Assembly (NCBI RefSeq): GCF_003060825.1
Contig: NZ_CP028922.1
Coordinates: 1,598,501-1,662,500, forward strand
Length of the DNA stretch: 64,000 nt
Direction: 5' to 3'
From: Paenibacillus sp. CAA11
GTDB lineage: Bacteria > Bacillota > Bacilli > Paenibacillales > Paenibacillaceae
Program-made: the position numbers and the translations under genes
The notes under the pieces: model-generated
Told to the model about the DNA's origin: nothing
What the model saw: the letters and a program-made list of their open reading frames with translations, nothing else
The model's database searches: none
Shown: one piece after another, positions 8,867 through 18,818 of the stretch
Layout of the letters: each line of letters opens with the position of its first letter
How positions within the stretch are numbered: position 1 is the stretch's first letter

Positions 8867-9622
8867 ATGGAACCGATTATTCACATTAATAAACTCAACC
8901 TGTATTATGGTCAATTTCACGCACTTAAGGAAGTGGCATTAGATATTCCAGAGAAAGCGATCACTGCATTTATCGGACCTTCCGGCTGCGGCAAATCCAC
9001 ACTCCTTCGCACGCTGAACCGTATGAACGATATGATAGCGGGAACTAGAATTGAAGGAACAGTAGAGATTGGCGGAACTGACATTTACGGAGATGACGTG
9101 CAGGTTGAATCGTTGCGCAAGCGCGTCGGGATGGTGTTTCAGCAGCCTAATCCTTTTCCGAAGAGCATTTATGATAATATCGCGTATGGGCCGCGTCTTC
9201 ATGGAATTAGAAACCGTGCGAAGCTGGATGAGATCGTCGAGCAAAGCTTGCGTCAAGCCGCTCTCTGGGACGAAGTTAAGGACTTCTTGAAGCGTTCAGC
9301 GCTAAGCCTATCTGGGGGACAGCAGCAGCGTTTATGTATTGCAAGGGCTTTGGCTGTTCAACCGGACATCCTGCTAATGGACGAAGCTACCTCGGCTCTG
9401 GATCCGATCTCCACCTTGAAGATTGAAGAGCTGGTACAGGAGCTTAAAGACCGTTATACACTGGTGATGGTTACGCATAATATGCACCAGGCCGCAAGAA
9501 TTTCGGGAAGGACCGTCTTTTTCTTAAATGGAGAAGTCATTGAGTCGAATGATACGCAGCAGCTGTTCTCCACTCCTCAAGATTCACGCACCGAAGATTA
9601 CATCTCGGGCCGATTCGGCTAA
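8867..9622 (+). CDS. pstB: Phosphate ABC transporter ATP-binding protein PstB
   Basis: A 251-residue ABC ATPase with Walker [10 protein letters not shown] (residues 37-45), the Q-loop in [18 protein letters not shown], signature LSGGQQQR, Walker [13 protein letters not shown] and the switch His in MVTHNMHQA. The asparagine-rich LNRMND and PNPFPKSI segments are diagnostic of PstB. It powers high-affinity phosphate uptake with PstS and PstCA, none of which are in the window, so the rest of the transporter must be encoded elsewhere if functional. It is preceded by PHO boxes and followed 25 bases later by phoU. Confidence 0.93.
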   Translation: MEPIIHINKLNLYYGQFHALKEVALDIPEKAITAFIGPSGCGKSTLLRTLNRMNDMIAGTRIEGTVEIGGTDIYGDDVQVESLRKRVGMVFQQPNPFPKSIYDNIAYGPRLHGIRNRAKLDEIVEQSLRQAALWDEVKDFLKRSALSLSGGQQQRLCIARALAVQPDILLMDEATSALDPISTLKIEELVQELKDRYTLVMVTHNMHQAARISGRTVFFLNGEVIESNDTQQLFSTPQDSRTEDYISGRFG

Positions 9623-9647
9623 AACTAGAAGGGGGCTCCTCATTAAT

Positions 9648-10307
9648 ATGATTCAAAGAAAAGAATTTGATTTAAACCTTGAAGTGCTGCGCAACCTGCT
9701 GCGCGAAATGGGCGAGCATGTTCGGAAGGCGTTAAAGGGTGCCGTTCAGGCGCTGCACAATCTGGATACAGCAAGTGCAGAGCAAATTGTTAAGGAAGAT
9801 GCACGGCTCAACCAGCTGGAAGAGCAGGTTATGGATATCGGTTCAAGACTAATTGTAACCCAACAGCCGGTGGCGAAGGATTTGCGTAAAATTATTGTAG
9901 CGTTCAAAATCTCTAGTGATCTGGAGAGAATGGGCGATCTAGCGATTGATGTGGCGAAGGTCACGCTTCGGCTGGAGGGACAGCAGCTGGTAAAACCACA
10001 GGTTGATATTCCGAGAATGACCGAAATGGTGGATCTGATGATTGAAGAATCCCTGAATGCGTACCTTGACGAAAATACAGACCTTGCGTATAAGATGGCC
10101 CAGGATGATGATGAAGTCGATCATTTGTACAGTCAAATGATCCGGGATCTATATGCTTTTCTAATTAGCAATCCTGAGACAGTACATCAGACGATGCTGC
10201 TGACGATGGTGGGACGCTATATAGAACGTATTGCCGACCACGCTACGAATATAGGGGAAAGTGCAGTTTATTTGGTTACCGGTAAACGGCCGGATCTTAA
10301 CGCATAA
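9648..10307 (+). CDS. phoU: Phosphate signalling/transport regulator PhoU
   Basis: A 219-residue all-helical protein with two PhoU repeats, each carrying the E/DxxxD metal-binding motif (ERMGDLAIDVAKV and ERIADHATNIGES). PhoU proteins link the Pst transporter to the PhoR kinase and damp phosphate uptake. The ATG at 9648 follows AGGGGGCTCC; the frame is open further upstream but that part overlaps pstB. It is in the pstB operon and ends at a strong terminator, so pstB-phoU form the complete transcription unit. Confidence 0.92.
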   Translation: MIQRKEFDLNLEVLRNLLREMGEHVRKALKGAVQALHNLDTASAEQIVKEDARLNQLEEQVMDIGSRLIVTQQPVAKDLRKIIVAFKISSDLERMGDLAIDVAKVTLRLEGQQLVKPQVDIPRMTEMVDLMIEESLNAYLDENTDLAYKMAQDDDEVDHLYSQMIRDLYAFLISNPETVHQTMLLTMVGRYIERIADHATNIGESAVYLVTGKRPDLNA

Positions 10308-10324
10308 TTTAGGATTTTAAATAT

Positions 10325-10367
10325 AAACCGCTCTTTCGGTTATACCGAAGGGAGCGGTTTTATTTTT
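10325..10367 (+). terminator. Terminator after phoU
   Basis: AAACCGCTC pairs with GAGCGGTTT, with TTCGG/CCGAA inside, followed by TATTTTTTTA. Confidence 0.9.
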
Positions 10368-10498
10368 TTATTAAGGCTGGCTTTACCATAATCTGCTCTG
10401 CCTGCTATGCTAAAGGTAGATTTTCGTCAGTTCATAGAATTCGGCTTAATCATAGTAAGTTCAGGGTGCTCATGCTAAAGGAAGGAAGATCTTTGGGA

Positions 10499-11200
10499 AT
10501 GTTTAAAATTATGATTGTGGAAGATGATCGCAAGATTACTCGGATGCTGCAGGAGCATTTGGAGAAGTACGGCTTTTCGGTGATCGCCGTTGAAGATTTT
10601 GATGAAGTTACAGGTGTCTTTAGTTCCGAACAGCCTGCACTGGTGCTTCTGGATGTCAATTTGCCTAAATTCGACGGTTTTTACTGGTGCCGTCAAATTC
10701 GCTTGATATCGGCTTGCCCGATTTTATTTATTTCTGCACGAGACAGTAAGATGGACCAAGTGATGGCCCTAGAATATGGTGCTGATGATTATATTACTAA
10801 GCCGTTTCATTATGAAGTGGTAGTGGCTAAGATTCGCAGTCATCTTCGTAGAGCGTACGGAGAATATGCGCCTAAGGGAGAGGAGCGAACAGTCACGGCA
10901 GGTAAGCTTATTCTTTATCCGGAGCGCTTTGAACTTACCTATGGGGAAGAGACGGTAGAGCTTACCCAGAAGGAAAGCAAGCTGGTTGAGATGCTCATGT
11001 CCAAGGCGGGGCGTGTTGTGAACCGGAACAAACTGCTTGAGATGTTATGGGAAGACAAGCACTTCGTAGATGACAATACGCTGAACGTATATGTGACGAG
11101 AATTCGGCGCAAGTTCAAGGAGTTGGGGCTTGAGGAGGCCGTTGAGACCATCCGGGGGGCAGGCTACCTGCTGAAGCTTGATGGGGGATCCGCCTCATGA
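10499..11200 (+). CDS. bceR: BceR-like response regulator
   Basis: A 233-residue OmpR-family regulator with receiver Asp52 (LVLLDVNLPKFDG), TKPF, and a winged-helix output domain (LTQKESKLVEMLMSKAGRVV, TRIRRKFKELG, IRGAGYLL). The sequence WCRQIR and the coupled intramembrane-sensing kinase plus ABC genes place it in the BceR group, which controls peptide-antibiotic detoxification transporters. I start it at ATG 10499, preceded by GGAAGG; an in-frame ATG at 10466 has no site. It overlaps bceS by four bases (ATGA). Confidence 0.88.
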   Translation: MFKIMIVEDDRKITRMLQEHLEKYGFSVIAVEDFDEVTGVFSSEQPALVLLDVNLPKFDGFYWCRQIRLISACPILFISARDSKMDQVMALEYGADDYITKPFHYEVVVAKIRSHLRRAYGEYAPKGEERTVTAGKLILYPERFELTYGEETVELTQKESKLVEMLMSKAGRVVNRNKLLEMLWEDKHFVDDNTLNVYVTRIRRKFKELGLEEAVETIRGAGYLLKLDGGSAS

Positions 11201-12204
11201 AGCTGTTCCTTCGCGACCACCTTTCGCTGCTAATATTCGCTCTATTTCAGGCTTTGTTAATTCCAGTATTGTATTGGTCAGCCGATGATACAGGCTGGGG
11301 AACGGCTGTTTATGCCGTTCTTCTGGAGGCTGCAGTTCTTCTGGCTTATCTGATCTGGAGATACGCATGGAACAAGGATTTCTATAATCGTCTTGAAGAA
11401 CCGATTGCTGTAATGGACGAGTCCTTTCGGGCTTCAGGGGATTCTCCGCTGGGAGAAGCTCTGGCTGGGCTGCTTGAGACTCAATTCCGCAATTATCAGA
11501 GTGAACTTCATGAAGCCAGGTCTAAGATGGAGCACCAGGCGGACTTCATGATGCGCTGGGTACACCAGATGAAGACCCCGCTTTCCGTGCTGCAGCTAAC
11601 GGTACAGGATATGGACGAGCCGGAAGGCGACCATATGCAGGAGGAGCTGGACCGGCTTCATAAAGGGCTTGAAATGGCTCTTTATACGTCAAGACTGGAC
11701 CGGTTCCAACATGATTTCCATGTGGAGACGATCCTTCTTAGCCAGGTAGTGGAGAGTGTCTTAGCTGTGAATCGGCGCCATTTTATTCGTTCAGAGGTAT
11801 TTCCTGTACTTCAGCTGGACCCTGAGCTTAAGGTTCGGTCGGATGAGAAGTGGCTTCAGTTTGTCATTGGCCAGATTGCCGAGAACGCTGTAAATTACAG
11901 CAGAGGCAAGGGAAGAACGGTAACCTTCCGATCCTTCTCCTGGGCCAAGGGGAATGGACTTGAAATTAAGGATGAAGGCATTGGCATTGCACTGGAGGAT
12001 CAGCGGCGCGTGTTTGATCCCCATTTTACAGGAAGGCAGGGACGGGATTACCGTGAATCTACAGGAATGGGGTTATATTTGGTTAAGCAGGTTTGTGACC
12101 GCTTAGGTCACCGGGTGGAGCTTTCTTCCAAGCAGGGAAAAGGAACATCGGTCTGCCTTTATTTTGTGGTTGAACAAGCTATTACAAATGCGATGAACCC
12201 TTGA
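11197..12204 (+). CDS. bceS: BceS-like intramembrane-sensing histidine kinase
   Basis: A 335-residue kinase with two closely spaced transmembrane helices (about residues 10-28 and 38-56), almost no external loop, a degenerate HAMP-like linker, phospho-acceptor His123 in MRWVHQMKTPLSV and an HATPase domain (AENAVNYS, DEGIGI, STGMGLYLVK). Kinases of this type do not sense ligands directly but read the activity of the partner BceAB transporter. It is translationally coupled to bceR, and the bceAB genes follow 185 bases downstream under their own promoter region. Confidence 0.88.
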   Translation: MKLFLRDHLSLLIFALFQALLIPVLYWSADDTGWGTAVYAVLLEAAVLLAYLIWRYAWNKDFYNRLEEPIAVMDESFRASGDSPLGEALAGLLETQFRNYQSELHEARSKMEHQADFMMRWVHQMKTPLSVLQLTVQDMDEPEGDHMQEELDRLHKGLEMALYTSRLDRFQHDFHVETILLSQVVESVLAVNRRHFIRSEVFPVLQLDPELKVRSDEKWLQFVIGQIAENAVNYSRGKGRTVTFRSFSWAKGNGLEIKDEGIGIALEDQRRVFDPHFTGRQGRDYRESTGMGLYLVKQVCDRLGHRVELSSKQGKGTSVCLYFVVEQAITNAMNP

Positions 12205-12222
12205 ACAAGGGTTCTTTTTTTG
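12195..12222 (+). terminator. Terminator overlapping the bceS stop codon
   Basis: GAACCCTT (12195-12202), loop GAAC, AAGGGTTC (12207-12214), then a T-run. The bceS stop TGA (12202-12204) is inside the hairpin. Confidence 0.85.
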
Positions 12223-12244
12223 TAGAAGAGCTTGCCCCAAACGC

Positions 12245-12275
12245 AACCTTACAAAGGTTTAAGGTAATCGTAAGG
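12245..12275. promoter_or_regulatory. Inverted repeats in the bceA promoter region
   Basis: AACCTT-ACA-AAGGTT (12245-12259) overlaps CCTTAC (12247-12252), which is also inverted as GTAAGG (12270-12275). They sit between the bceRS terminator and bceA, where the BceR operator is expected. Assignment to BceR is inferred from position only. Confidence 0.4.
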
Positions 12276-12389
12276 AGTTCACATAGCGAGTACCGTAATT
12301 TATGCCTTAAAGTTAAGATATAAAAATGAACACAGGCACAGGGGTCAAAAACAAGGCTTCTGTGAGGATAGGAGTTGAACATTTAGGAA

Positions 12390-13160
12390 ATGGATATTTT
12401 ACGTGTAGACGCGCTGCATAAAGTGTATCCAGGGAAAGTACAGACACATGCCTTGAAGAACATTGAATTTACAATCGGAGAAGGCGAGTTTGTCGGGATT
12501 ATGGGCCCCTCTGGCAGCGGAAAAACAACTTTGCTCAATATGGTATCTACGATTGATGCCCCCAGTTCAGGAAATGTGTGGATTGGCGGAGAGAACCCTT
12601 ACACCTTGAAACGAAGAGAGCTTGCTAGATTTCGGCGGAGAAAGCTTGGGTTTGTCTTTCAGGATTTCAACCTGCTGGATACACTTACACTGGCTGAGAA
12701 CATCATCCTGCCGCTTACTTTGGACAAGATCCCTTATAAAGAAATGCAGCTCCGTTTAAAGACCATTGCGGAGAGGTTGGATATCACACAAATTCTAAAT
12801 AAACGAACTTATGAAGTATCCGGCGGTCAGAAGCAGCGCGCCGCCATTGCCCGGGCAATGATTCATTCCCCTGCTCTGCTGCTGGCGGATGAACCGACAG
12901 GGGCGCTTGATTCTGCCTCCTCGCGAAATGTTATGGAGATGCTGGAGTCCCTGAATAAATCGCAGGGAACCACCATGATGCTGGTCAGTCACGACCCGCT
13001 TGCGGCAAGCTATTGTGATCGTGTGCTGTTCATTCGTGACGGGAGCTTGTATAACGAAATTTACAAGGGGGAGAGCCGGCAGGAATTCTTCCAGAAGATT
13101 CTTGAGATGCTGTCCTTTTTAGGAGGGAATGCCCATGAGCTTTCTTCAATTCGCGTCTAA
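12390..13160 (+). CDS. bceA: BceA-like ABC transporter ATPase
   Basis: A 256-residue MacB/LolD-type ATPase with Walker A GPSGSGKTT (residues 39-47), Q-loop FVFQDFNLLDTLTLAENI, signature VSGGQKQR, Walker B LLADEPTGALD and switch His in LVSHDPLAASYCDRVLFI. With BceB it forms a transporter that removes cell-wall-targeting peptide antibiotics from their lipid targets; the exact drug range cannot be read from sequence. It overlaps bceB by 26 bases and is co-regulated with bceRS upstream. Confidence 0.9.
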   Translation: MDILRVDALHKVYPGKVQTHALKNIEFTIGEGEFVGIMGPSGSGKTTLLNMVSTIDAPSSGNVWIGGENPYTLKRRELARFRRRKLGFVFQDFNLLDTLTLAENIILPLTLDKIPYKEMQLRLKTIAERLDITQILNKRTYEVSGGQKQRAAIARAMIHSPALLLADEPTGALDSASSRNVMEMLESLNKSQGTTMMLVSHDPLAASYCDRVLFIRDGSLYNEIYKGESRQEFFQKILEMLSFLGGNAHELSSIRV

Positions 13161-15036
13161 TAATGTTAGGCGCAACAGCCGGGCCTATTTCGCCTACTTT
13201 CTCAGCAGCGCATTTATGGTCATGATCTTCTTTACTTATGCGATGTTCTTCTTCCATCCTGACATCGGCCAGACTGGGACGGGGGGGATTGCGCGACAGG
13301 GGATGCAGATCGCGGAAGTGATTCTGTATGTATTTTCTTTCCTGTTCGTACTGTATTCTACAGGTTCCTTCCTGAAAGCAAGAAGCAAGGAATTCGGCAT
13401 ACTGACCTTGCTTGGGGCTGAGAATCGGCAAATGAACCTTCTGATTTTTTTGGAAAATTTGCTGATAGGCCTGCTGTCTATCGGAGCCGGCATAGTCTCT
13501 GGGCTGCTGCTAAGCAAGCTGTTTCTGCTGCTCGCCAGCAAGACGGTAGTGACAGAGCAGCTGGGCTTTTATTTTCCAGCCAAGGCGATTCTGCTCACGA
13601 TTGCAGCTTTTGTGCTGCTGTTTATCGTCATTTCAATGGCGACGGTCATGATGATTCGCCGCCGCCGCATCCTGGAGATGATTAAAGGGGCTAGCAAGCC
13701 GAAGGAAGAACCGAAGACTTCTTGGATCTTATCTCTGCTGGGTCTTGTCCTGCTCGTTGTGTCCTGTTTGATTCTAAGTCAGGACGAACTCACTTTCAAG
13801 ATGTTGTGCATTACTGCTGTCACGGGGATTCTAGGCACCTATTTCTTTTTTACCCAGCTGAGTGTAATGGTTATCCGATGCCTTAAGCGAAGCCGCAGGT
13901 TTCTATGGCAGGGGCCAAGACTGCTCTGGATTTCTGAGATGGCATACAAGCTGAAAGATAATGCCCGTGTGCTCTTTATGGTGACGGTCGTGATTTCCAT
14001 TGCGTGCATGAGCACTGCGTTTGTGCTGTCGATCGAGCAGCAGAGTCGCAGAGACTTCGAATCAATGACTTTTCAAATTGAGTTTAATTCCTATGAGCCT
14101 GCGACTGCGGACGCCAATGTTGCGAAATTTGAAGATCAGCTGCGTAAGGAAGGTTTGGCATACGAAAAATGGGAGTCGAAGCGCATGTATCATTTTATAA
14201 GGGGGAGCTCAGGTGAAGATTATGAGTACGTAATCCCTGTGTCCAGCTACAATAAGGCCGCTTCCATTCTGGGAGGCCCTCAAATTGAACGCATCCAATC
14301 AGATGAAGCTATCCGGATTGTTCCACCGAATAAGGAAGCTCCGACTGAAGAAATGGCAGATTTGGACTTAGGACCTGGTGAGAAGAACGTTCGGATTACA
14401 AAAAACAGAGTTTTTAACTTGCCAGGTTCCACACTTTATCTGGTTGTGGCCGATGACGTTTTTTCTAAGATTTTGAATGAACGTCCCCAGATTGATATTA
14501 TGCAGTACTATAAAGTACCGCAGTGGGATCATAATGGTCTGGTTACAGAAGATAGCTCTGAATACAAGATCTCCAAACGCCTTGAGGATCATGCGGGGAG
14601 TATGAGTGACGCTTATGCCAGAACTCGTGCCGTCAATTATATTGATCTGAAAAATATGACAGGGATCTTCAGCTTTGTCGGGGTATTCATCGCAGCCTTA
14701 TTTTCCCTTTCATCTGCTAGCTTCCTGTACTTCAAGCTGTTTGTTGAACTCGACAATGACCGGGCCGTCTATCGCTCCTTATCCAAGGTGGGGCTTGATA
14801 CCAGGGAAATGAAGCGTTCCTCCGCCATTCAGATTGGAGTCCTGTTTCTTCTGCCTGTTCTTGTGGCGGCAGCACAGACGGCAATCGTTATGAACGGGAT
14901 TAAGGATCAGTTTGACTTTCATGAGGTATGGACTCCAATATTCACGGCTGCGGGAGCCTTTCTGTTGGCGCAGGTGATATATTTCCTAATTATTCGATCG
15001 CGCTATGTTCGTCAGCTGAAGAAGGTTATGGTTTAA
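13135..15036 (+). CDS. bceB: BceB-like FtsX-family permease
   Basis: This 633-residue membrane protein begins FASNNVRRNSRAYFAYFLSSAF, the standard BceB N-terminus, and has about ten membrane helices with a large external domain of roughly 200 residues (about 305-515) between TM7 and TM8. The external domain is thought to contact the peptide or lipid substrate, and BceB also signals to BceS. The ATG at 13135 is eight bases from AGGAGGG; the ATG at 13129 is too close to that site. Its length is close to the family norm of about 640-650. Confidence 0.9.
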   Translation: MSFLQFASNNVRRNSRAYFAYFLSSAFMVMIFFTYAMFFFHPDIGQTGTGGIARQGMQIAEVILYVFSFLFVLYSTGSFLKARSKEFGILTLLGAENRQMNLLIFLENLLIGLLSIGAGIVSGLLLSKLFLLLASKTVVTEQLGFYFPAKAILLTIAAFVLLFIVISMATVMMIRRRRILEMIKGASKPKEEPKTSWILSLLGLVLLVVSCLILSQDELTFKMLCITAVTGILGTYFFFTQLSVMVIRCLKRSRRFLWQGPRLLWISEMAYKLKDNARVLFMVTVVISIACMSTAFVLSIEQQSRRDFESMTFQIEFNSYEPATADANVAKFEDQLRKEGLAYEKWESKRMYHFIRGSSGEDYEYVIPVSSYNKAASILGGPQIERIQSDEAIRIVPPNKEAPTEEMADLDLGPGEKNVRITKNRVFNLPGSTLYLVVADDVFSKILNERPQIDIMQYYKVPQWDHNGLVTEDSSEYKISKRLEDHAGSMSDAYARTRAVNYIDLKNMTGIFSFVGVFIAALFSLSSASFLYFKLFVELDNDRAVYRSLSKVGLDTREMKRSSAIQIGVLFLLPVLVAAAQTAIVMNGIKDQFDFHEVWTPIFTAAGAFLLAQVIYFLIIRSRYVRQLKKVMV

Positions 15037-15066
15037 AATTCAAATGCTGTTTTAAATACTTTAAGC

Positions 15067-15099
15067 AAAAGGGCGCCAGCAAACTGCTGGCGTCCTTTT
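15067..15099 (+). terminator. Terminator after bceB
   Basis: AAAAGGGCGCCAGC pairs with GCTGGCGTCCTTTT across the AAACT loop. Confidence 0.88.
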
Positions 15100-15177
15100 C
15101 ACGATTTTTGTGGAAGCGTCCCCTGTGTTATCATAGAGACAGAATAGGTAGATAAGCCGAAGGACGAGGTGCCCTTA

Positions 15178-17844
15178 ATGGATAAATTGATATTAATTGA
15201 TGGAAACAGCATTATTTATCGTGCATTCTTCGCGATGCCTCCGCTGACGAACTCCAGCGGACAGCATACGAATGCCGTATACGGGTTTGCCAACATGCTG
15301 CTCCGTCTGCTCCAGGAGGAGAAGCCTAGCCATCTTCTGGTGGCTTTTGATGCAGGCAAACAAACCTTTAGGCATGAAGGTTATAAAGAGTACAAAGGGG
15401 GACGTGAGAAGACGCCGCCGGAGCTGTCTGAACAGTTCCCTTTGCTGCGGGAGCTGCTGGACAGCTTCGGTATTTCCCACTATGAGCTCGAAGGTTATGA
15501 AGCCGACGATATTATCGGCGCGGTGAGCAAGCGGGCCGACGAGGAAGGCCGGCAAGTCCTGGTCGTTACAGGCGATAAGGACATGCTCCAGCTAGTATCG
15601 GACAATGTGAAGGTGGCACTTACCCGCAAAGGGGTCACAGAAGTAGAGCCCTATGGCTTTCCCGAGATCGAGGAGCGGTATGGACTGAAGCCTGAGCAAA
15701 TTACTGATCTTAAGGGCCTGATGGGGGATACCTCAGATAATATTCCAGGGGTTCCCGGCATTGGCGAGAAGACGGCGCTTAAGCTGCTGCATCAATTCGG
15801 CAGTGTTGAAGAAGTGCTCGCAAGAACGGATGAGCTGAAGGGGAAGATGAAGGAGAATCTCATCAACCATGCTGAGGATGCCCGGATGAGTAAACGGCTG
15901 GCTACCATTGACCGTGATATGCCCGTAGAGCGGAGCTGGGATGAGATGGTGTTCGGGGGGCTGGAGGAAGAGAAGGCGGCGCCGATGCTGCGCAAGCTGG
16001 AATTCAAATCCCTGCTGGAGCGCCTGTCTTTTGCAGCGTCCAGTCTTAGCGATTCTGAAGGAGGGGCGGCTTCTCAACAGGAGGAGGAGCTGCAGGTTAT
16101 TTACTGCACGGAAGAAGACCTGGACGAGCTAGGCAAGGCGCTTCCTTCTATCCAAACTGTGCATGTTGAGACTCATGGCGATAACCCGCATCAGGCCGAC
16201 GTGCTGGGAATCGCGTTTGCGGCCGAGGAGAAGTATTATTATGTTCCGTTCGAGCTGCTTAAGAGTGAGGGAGCGGGCAAAATAACTGAGTGGCTTGGCG
16301 ACAGCTCGGCTCCTAAGCAGGGGCACGACCTGCACCGTGCTGACCTGGCTCTGCACTGGCAGGGGATCGCCTTTGCCGGAGCATCCTTTGATATCAGCCT
16401 GGCTGCTTATTTGCTTGATCCCACCGGAGGGGAACAGGCGCTTAGCGATTTAGCTGCCAAATATGGTTTGCCATCGGTCCCTTCGGATGAATCCATATAT
16501 GGCAAAGGCGCGAAGTATAAGGTTCCCGATCAGGAGACACTCGGCCTGCATTTGGCTCGGAAAGCAGCGGCGGCCAGCCGTCTTGAGCCGAAGCAGCGTG
16601 AAGAGCTGGAGAAGAACGGAATGAGCGGATTGTTCTTTGACCTGGAGATGCCGCTATCCCGCATTCTAGCGGATATGGAGAAGCAGGGGGTCTCGGTCAA
16701 CCGCAATGATTTACAGGAACTTGGCACGGAGTTTCAGGCCCAGATCGATAAATTAGTTGCCCGTATCTACGAGCTGGCAGGGACAGAATTCAATCTGAAT
16801 TCTCCCAAGCAGCTTGGTGAGATCCTGTTCGACAAGCTGCAGCTGCCTGTCATCAAGAAGACGAAGACGGGTTATTCCACGGACGCGGATGTTCTGGATA
16901 AGCTTGCTCCTTATCATGAAATTGTGCAGTTTATTCTGGATTACCGCCAGCTCGCCAAGTTGCAGTCAACTTATGTGGAAGGGCTGCTTAAAGAAATACG
17001 CCCTGAGACGGGGAAGGTTCACACTTTCTTCCGGCAGACAATTACAGCAACGGGCCGCTTAAGCAGTCAGTATCCGAACTTGCAGAACATTCCTATCCGT
17101 CTTGAGGAAGGGAGAAAGATCCGTAAGGTCTTTGTGCCTTCGGAGGAAGGCTGGCATATGCTGGCTGCCGATTACTCTCAGATTGAACTGCGGGTGCTAG
17201 CGCATATTTCAAATGACGAGCGGCTGAAAGAAGCTTTCCTACACAATATGGATATTCATACCAAGACGGCCAGCGATGTGTTCGGGGTAGCTCCGGAAGC
17301 GGTAGATTCCAATATGCGGAGATCTGCCAAGGCCGTTAACTTCGGTATTGTGTACGGGATTAGTGATTATGGGCTTTCGCAGAACTTGAACATTACCCGG
17401 AAGGAAGCCGCCAAATTTATCGACCAATATTTTGATGTGTTCCAAGGTGTACGCCGTTATATGGATGAGATTGTGAGGGAAGCCAAGCGGGACGGGTATG
17501 TGAAGACCCTGCTTGAGCGTAGACGTTATCTCCCTGAAATTAATGCCTCCAACTTTAATATCCGTTCCTTTGCCGAGCGGACGGCGATGAACACGCCGAT
17601 TCAAGGGACTGCGGCAGATATTATTAAGCTAGCCATGGTTCGCATGGACGAATCGCTGAGAAAGCACAATCTGCGCAGCCGTATGCTGCTCCAGGTACAT
17701 GACGAACTGGTGTTTGAAGTTCCGCCAGAGGAGCTGGAGATGATGACGAAGCTGGTGCCGGAAACTATGGAGAAGGCGATCGAGTTGTCCGTGCCTCTTA
17801 AGGCAGAGGTCAGCAGCGGTCTGAACTGGTATGAGGCGAAATAA
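15178..17844 (+). CDS. polA: DNA polymerase I
   Basis: An 888-residue family A polymerase. Residues 1-290 form the 5'-3' exonuclease (FDAGKQTFRH, EGYEADDIIG, GDKDMLQL, LKGLMGDTSDNIPG). The central 3'-5' exonuclease-like domain lacks the DEDD metal residues that I could find, as in other bacilli. The polymerase domain has motif A AADYSQIELRVLAH, motif B RRSAKAVNFGIVYG and motif C LQVHDELVFE. It fills repair gaps and removes Okazaki primers. ATG 15178 is used with GAGG upstream, not the GTG at 15169. It starts the polA-mutM-coaE cluster also seen in Bacillus. Confidence 0.95.
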   Translation: MDKLILIDGNSIIYRAFFAMPPLTNSSGQHTNAVYGFANMLLRLLQEEKPSHLLVAFDAGKQTFRHEGYKEYKGGREKTPPELSEQFPLLRELLDSFGISHYELEGYEADDIIGAVSKRADEEGRQVLVVTGDKDMLQLVSDNVKVALTRKGVTEVEPYGFPEIEERYGLKPEQITDLKGLMGDTSDNIPGVPGIGEKTALKLLHQFGSVEEVLARTDELKGKMKENLINHAEDARMSKRLATIDRDMPVERSWDEMVFGGLEEEKAAPMLRKLEFKSLLERLSFAASSLSDSEGGAASQQEEELQVIYCTEEDLDELGKALPSIQTVHVETHGDNPHQADVLGIAFAAEEKYYYVPFELLKSEGAGKITEWLGDSSAPKQGHDLHRADLALHWQGIAFAGASFDISLAAYLLDPTGGEQALSDLAAKYGLPSVPSDESIYGKGAKYKVPDQETLGLHLARKAAAASRLEPKQREELEKNGMSGLFFDLEMPLSRILADMEKQGVSVNRNDLQELGTEFQAQIDKLVARIYELAGTEFNLNSPKQLGEILFDKLQLPVIKKTKTGYSTDADVLDKLAPYHEIVQFILDYRQLAKLQSTYVEGLLKEIRPETGKVHTFFRQTITATGRLSSQYPNLQNIPIRLEEGRKIRKVFVPSEEGWHMLAADYSQIELRVLAHISNDERLKEAFLHNMDIHTKTASDVFGVAPEAVDSNMRRSAKAVNFGIVYGISDYGLSQNLNITRKEAAKFIDQYFDVFQGVRRYMDEIVREAKRDGYVKTLLERRRYLPEINASNFNIRSFAERTAMNTPIQGTAADIIKLAMVRMDESLRKHNLRSRMLLQVHDELVFEVPPEELEMMTKLVPETMEKAIELSVPLKAEVSSGLNWYEAK

Positions 17845-17898
17845 TCCTCATACCTGTTCACTTTTCCGGTATAATGTAAGATGAGGTGAAGACAAGCA

Positions 17899-18768
17899 AT
17901 GCCAGAATTACCAGAAGTGGAAACTGTCAGAAGAACGCTTAGTCAACTAGTGACGGGCAAGCAAATCGAGAATGTAACCGTGTCACTGCCAAGAATTGTG
18001 CAGCGACCGGATGATATAGAGCAGTTCCGACTGGAGCTGATCGGGCATACTATCACGAGTGTTGGCAGAAGAGGTAAATTTTTAAGGATTATCATGGACG
18101 GGCTCGTTCTTGTCTCCCATCTTCGGATGGAAGGGAGATATGGGCTTTATGGGAAGAATGAGCCGGTGGAGAAGCATACCCACGTCATTTTTCATTTTAC
18201 GGACGGAACGGAGCTCCGCTACCGGGATGTAAGGCAGTTTGGCACTATGCATTTGTTTTACCCCGGTGAGGAATTTAACTCGAAGCCTTTGGTTAAGCTG
18301 GGACTTGAACCATTGGATGAGTCGTTCACTCTGGAGAATTTCACGGGTGTCTTGGCGTCAAGATCAACGAAGATTAAGGTTGCTCTGCTCAACCAGGAAT
18401 ATATCGTAGGGCTTGGCAATATCTATGTAGACGAAGCTCTGTTTCGCGCCGGAATTCATCCAGAACGCCCGGCGGCTTCTTTGTCGGCAGAGGAATTTAG
18501 AAGGCTCTACAATAGTGTCGTAACTACATTATCTGAGGCTGTTGAAGCAGGCGGTTCTTCCATTAAATCTTATGTGAACGGTCAAGGTGAAATGGGGATG
18601 TTCCAGCATCAGCTGCAGATTTACGGAAGAAAGGGCGAGGCCTGTGTTTCGTGCGGCGGACCTATCGAGAAGATGGTTGTGGGAGGAAGAGGTACCCATT
18701 ATTGTCCAAGCTGTCAGCCGATTACGAAAGTAGCCGCGAGCACAGACAAAGCAAGCCCCGGTAAATAG
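17899..18768 (+). CDS. mutM: Formamidopyrimidine-DNA glycosylase
   Basis: A 289-residue MutM/Fpg. The N-terminus PELPEVET gives the catalytic Pro2 (after Met removal) and Glu3, and GRRGKFL carries the conserved lysine. The helix-two-turn-helix region includes GLGNIYVDEALF and SSIKSYVNGQGE. The C-terminal zinc finger is C-x2-C-x16-C-x2-C (CVSCGG and YCPSC). It excises 8-oxoguanine and ring-opened purines. It lies 54 bases after polA and probably shares its transcript, linking excision with gap filling. Confidence 0.95.
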   Translation: MPELPEVETVRRTLSQLVTGKQIENVTVSLPRIVQRPDDIEQFRLELIGHTITSVGRRGKFLRIIMDGLVLVSHLRMEGRYGLYGKNEPVEKHTHVIFHFTDGTELRYRDVRQFGTMHLFYPGEEFNSKPLVKLGLEPLDESFTLENFTGVLASRSTKIKVALLNQEYIVGLGNIYVDEALFRAGIHPERPAASLSAEEFRRLYNSVVTTLSEAVEAGGSSIKSYVNGQGEMGMFQHQLQIYGRKGEACVSCGGPIEKMVVGGRGTHYCPSCQPITKVAASTDKASPGK

Positions 18769-18818
18769 TGTCAGAGGACTGTAAATGAAGTAGAAGTAAT
18801 TCATATTGAGGTGACCCT

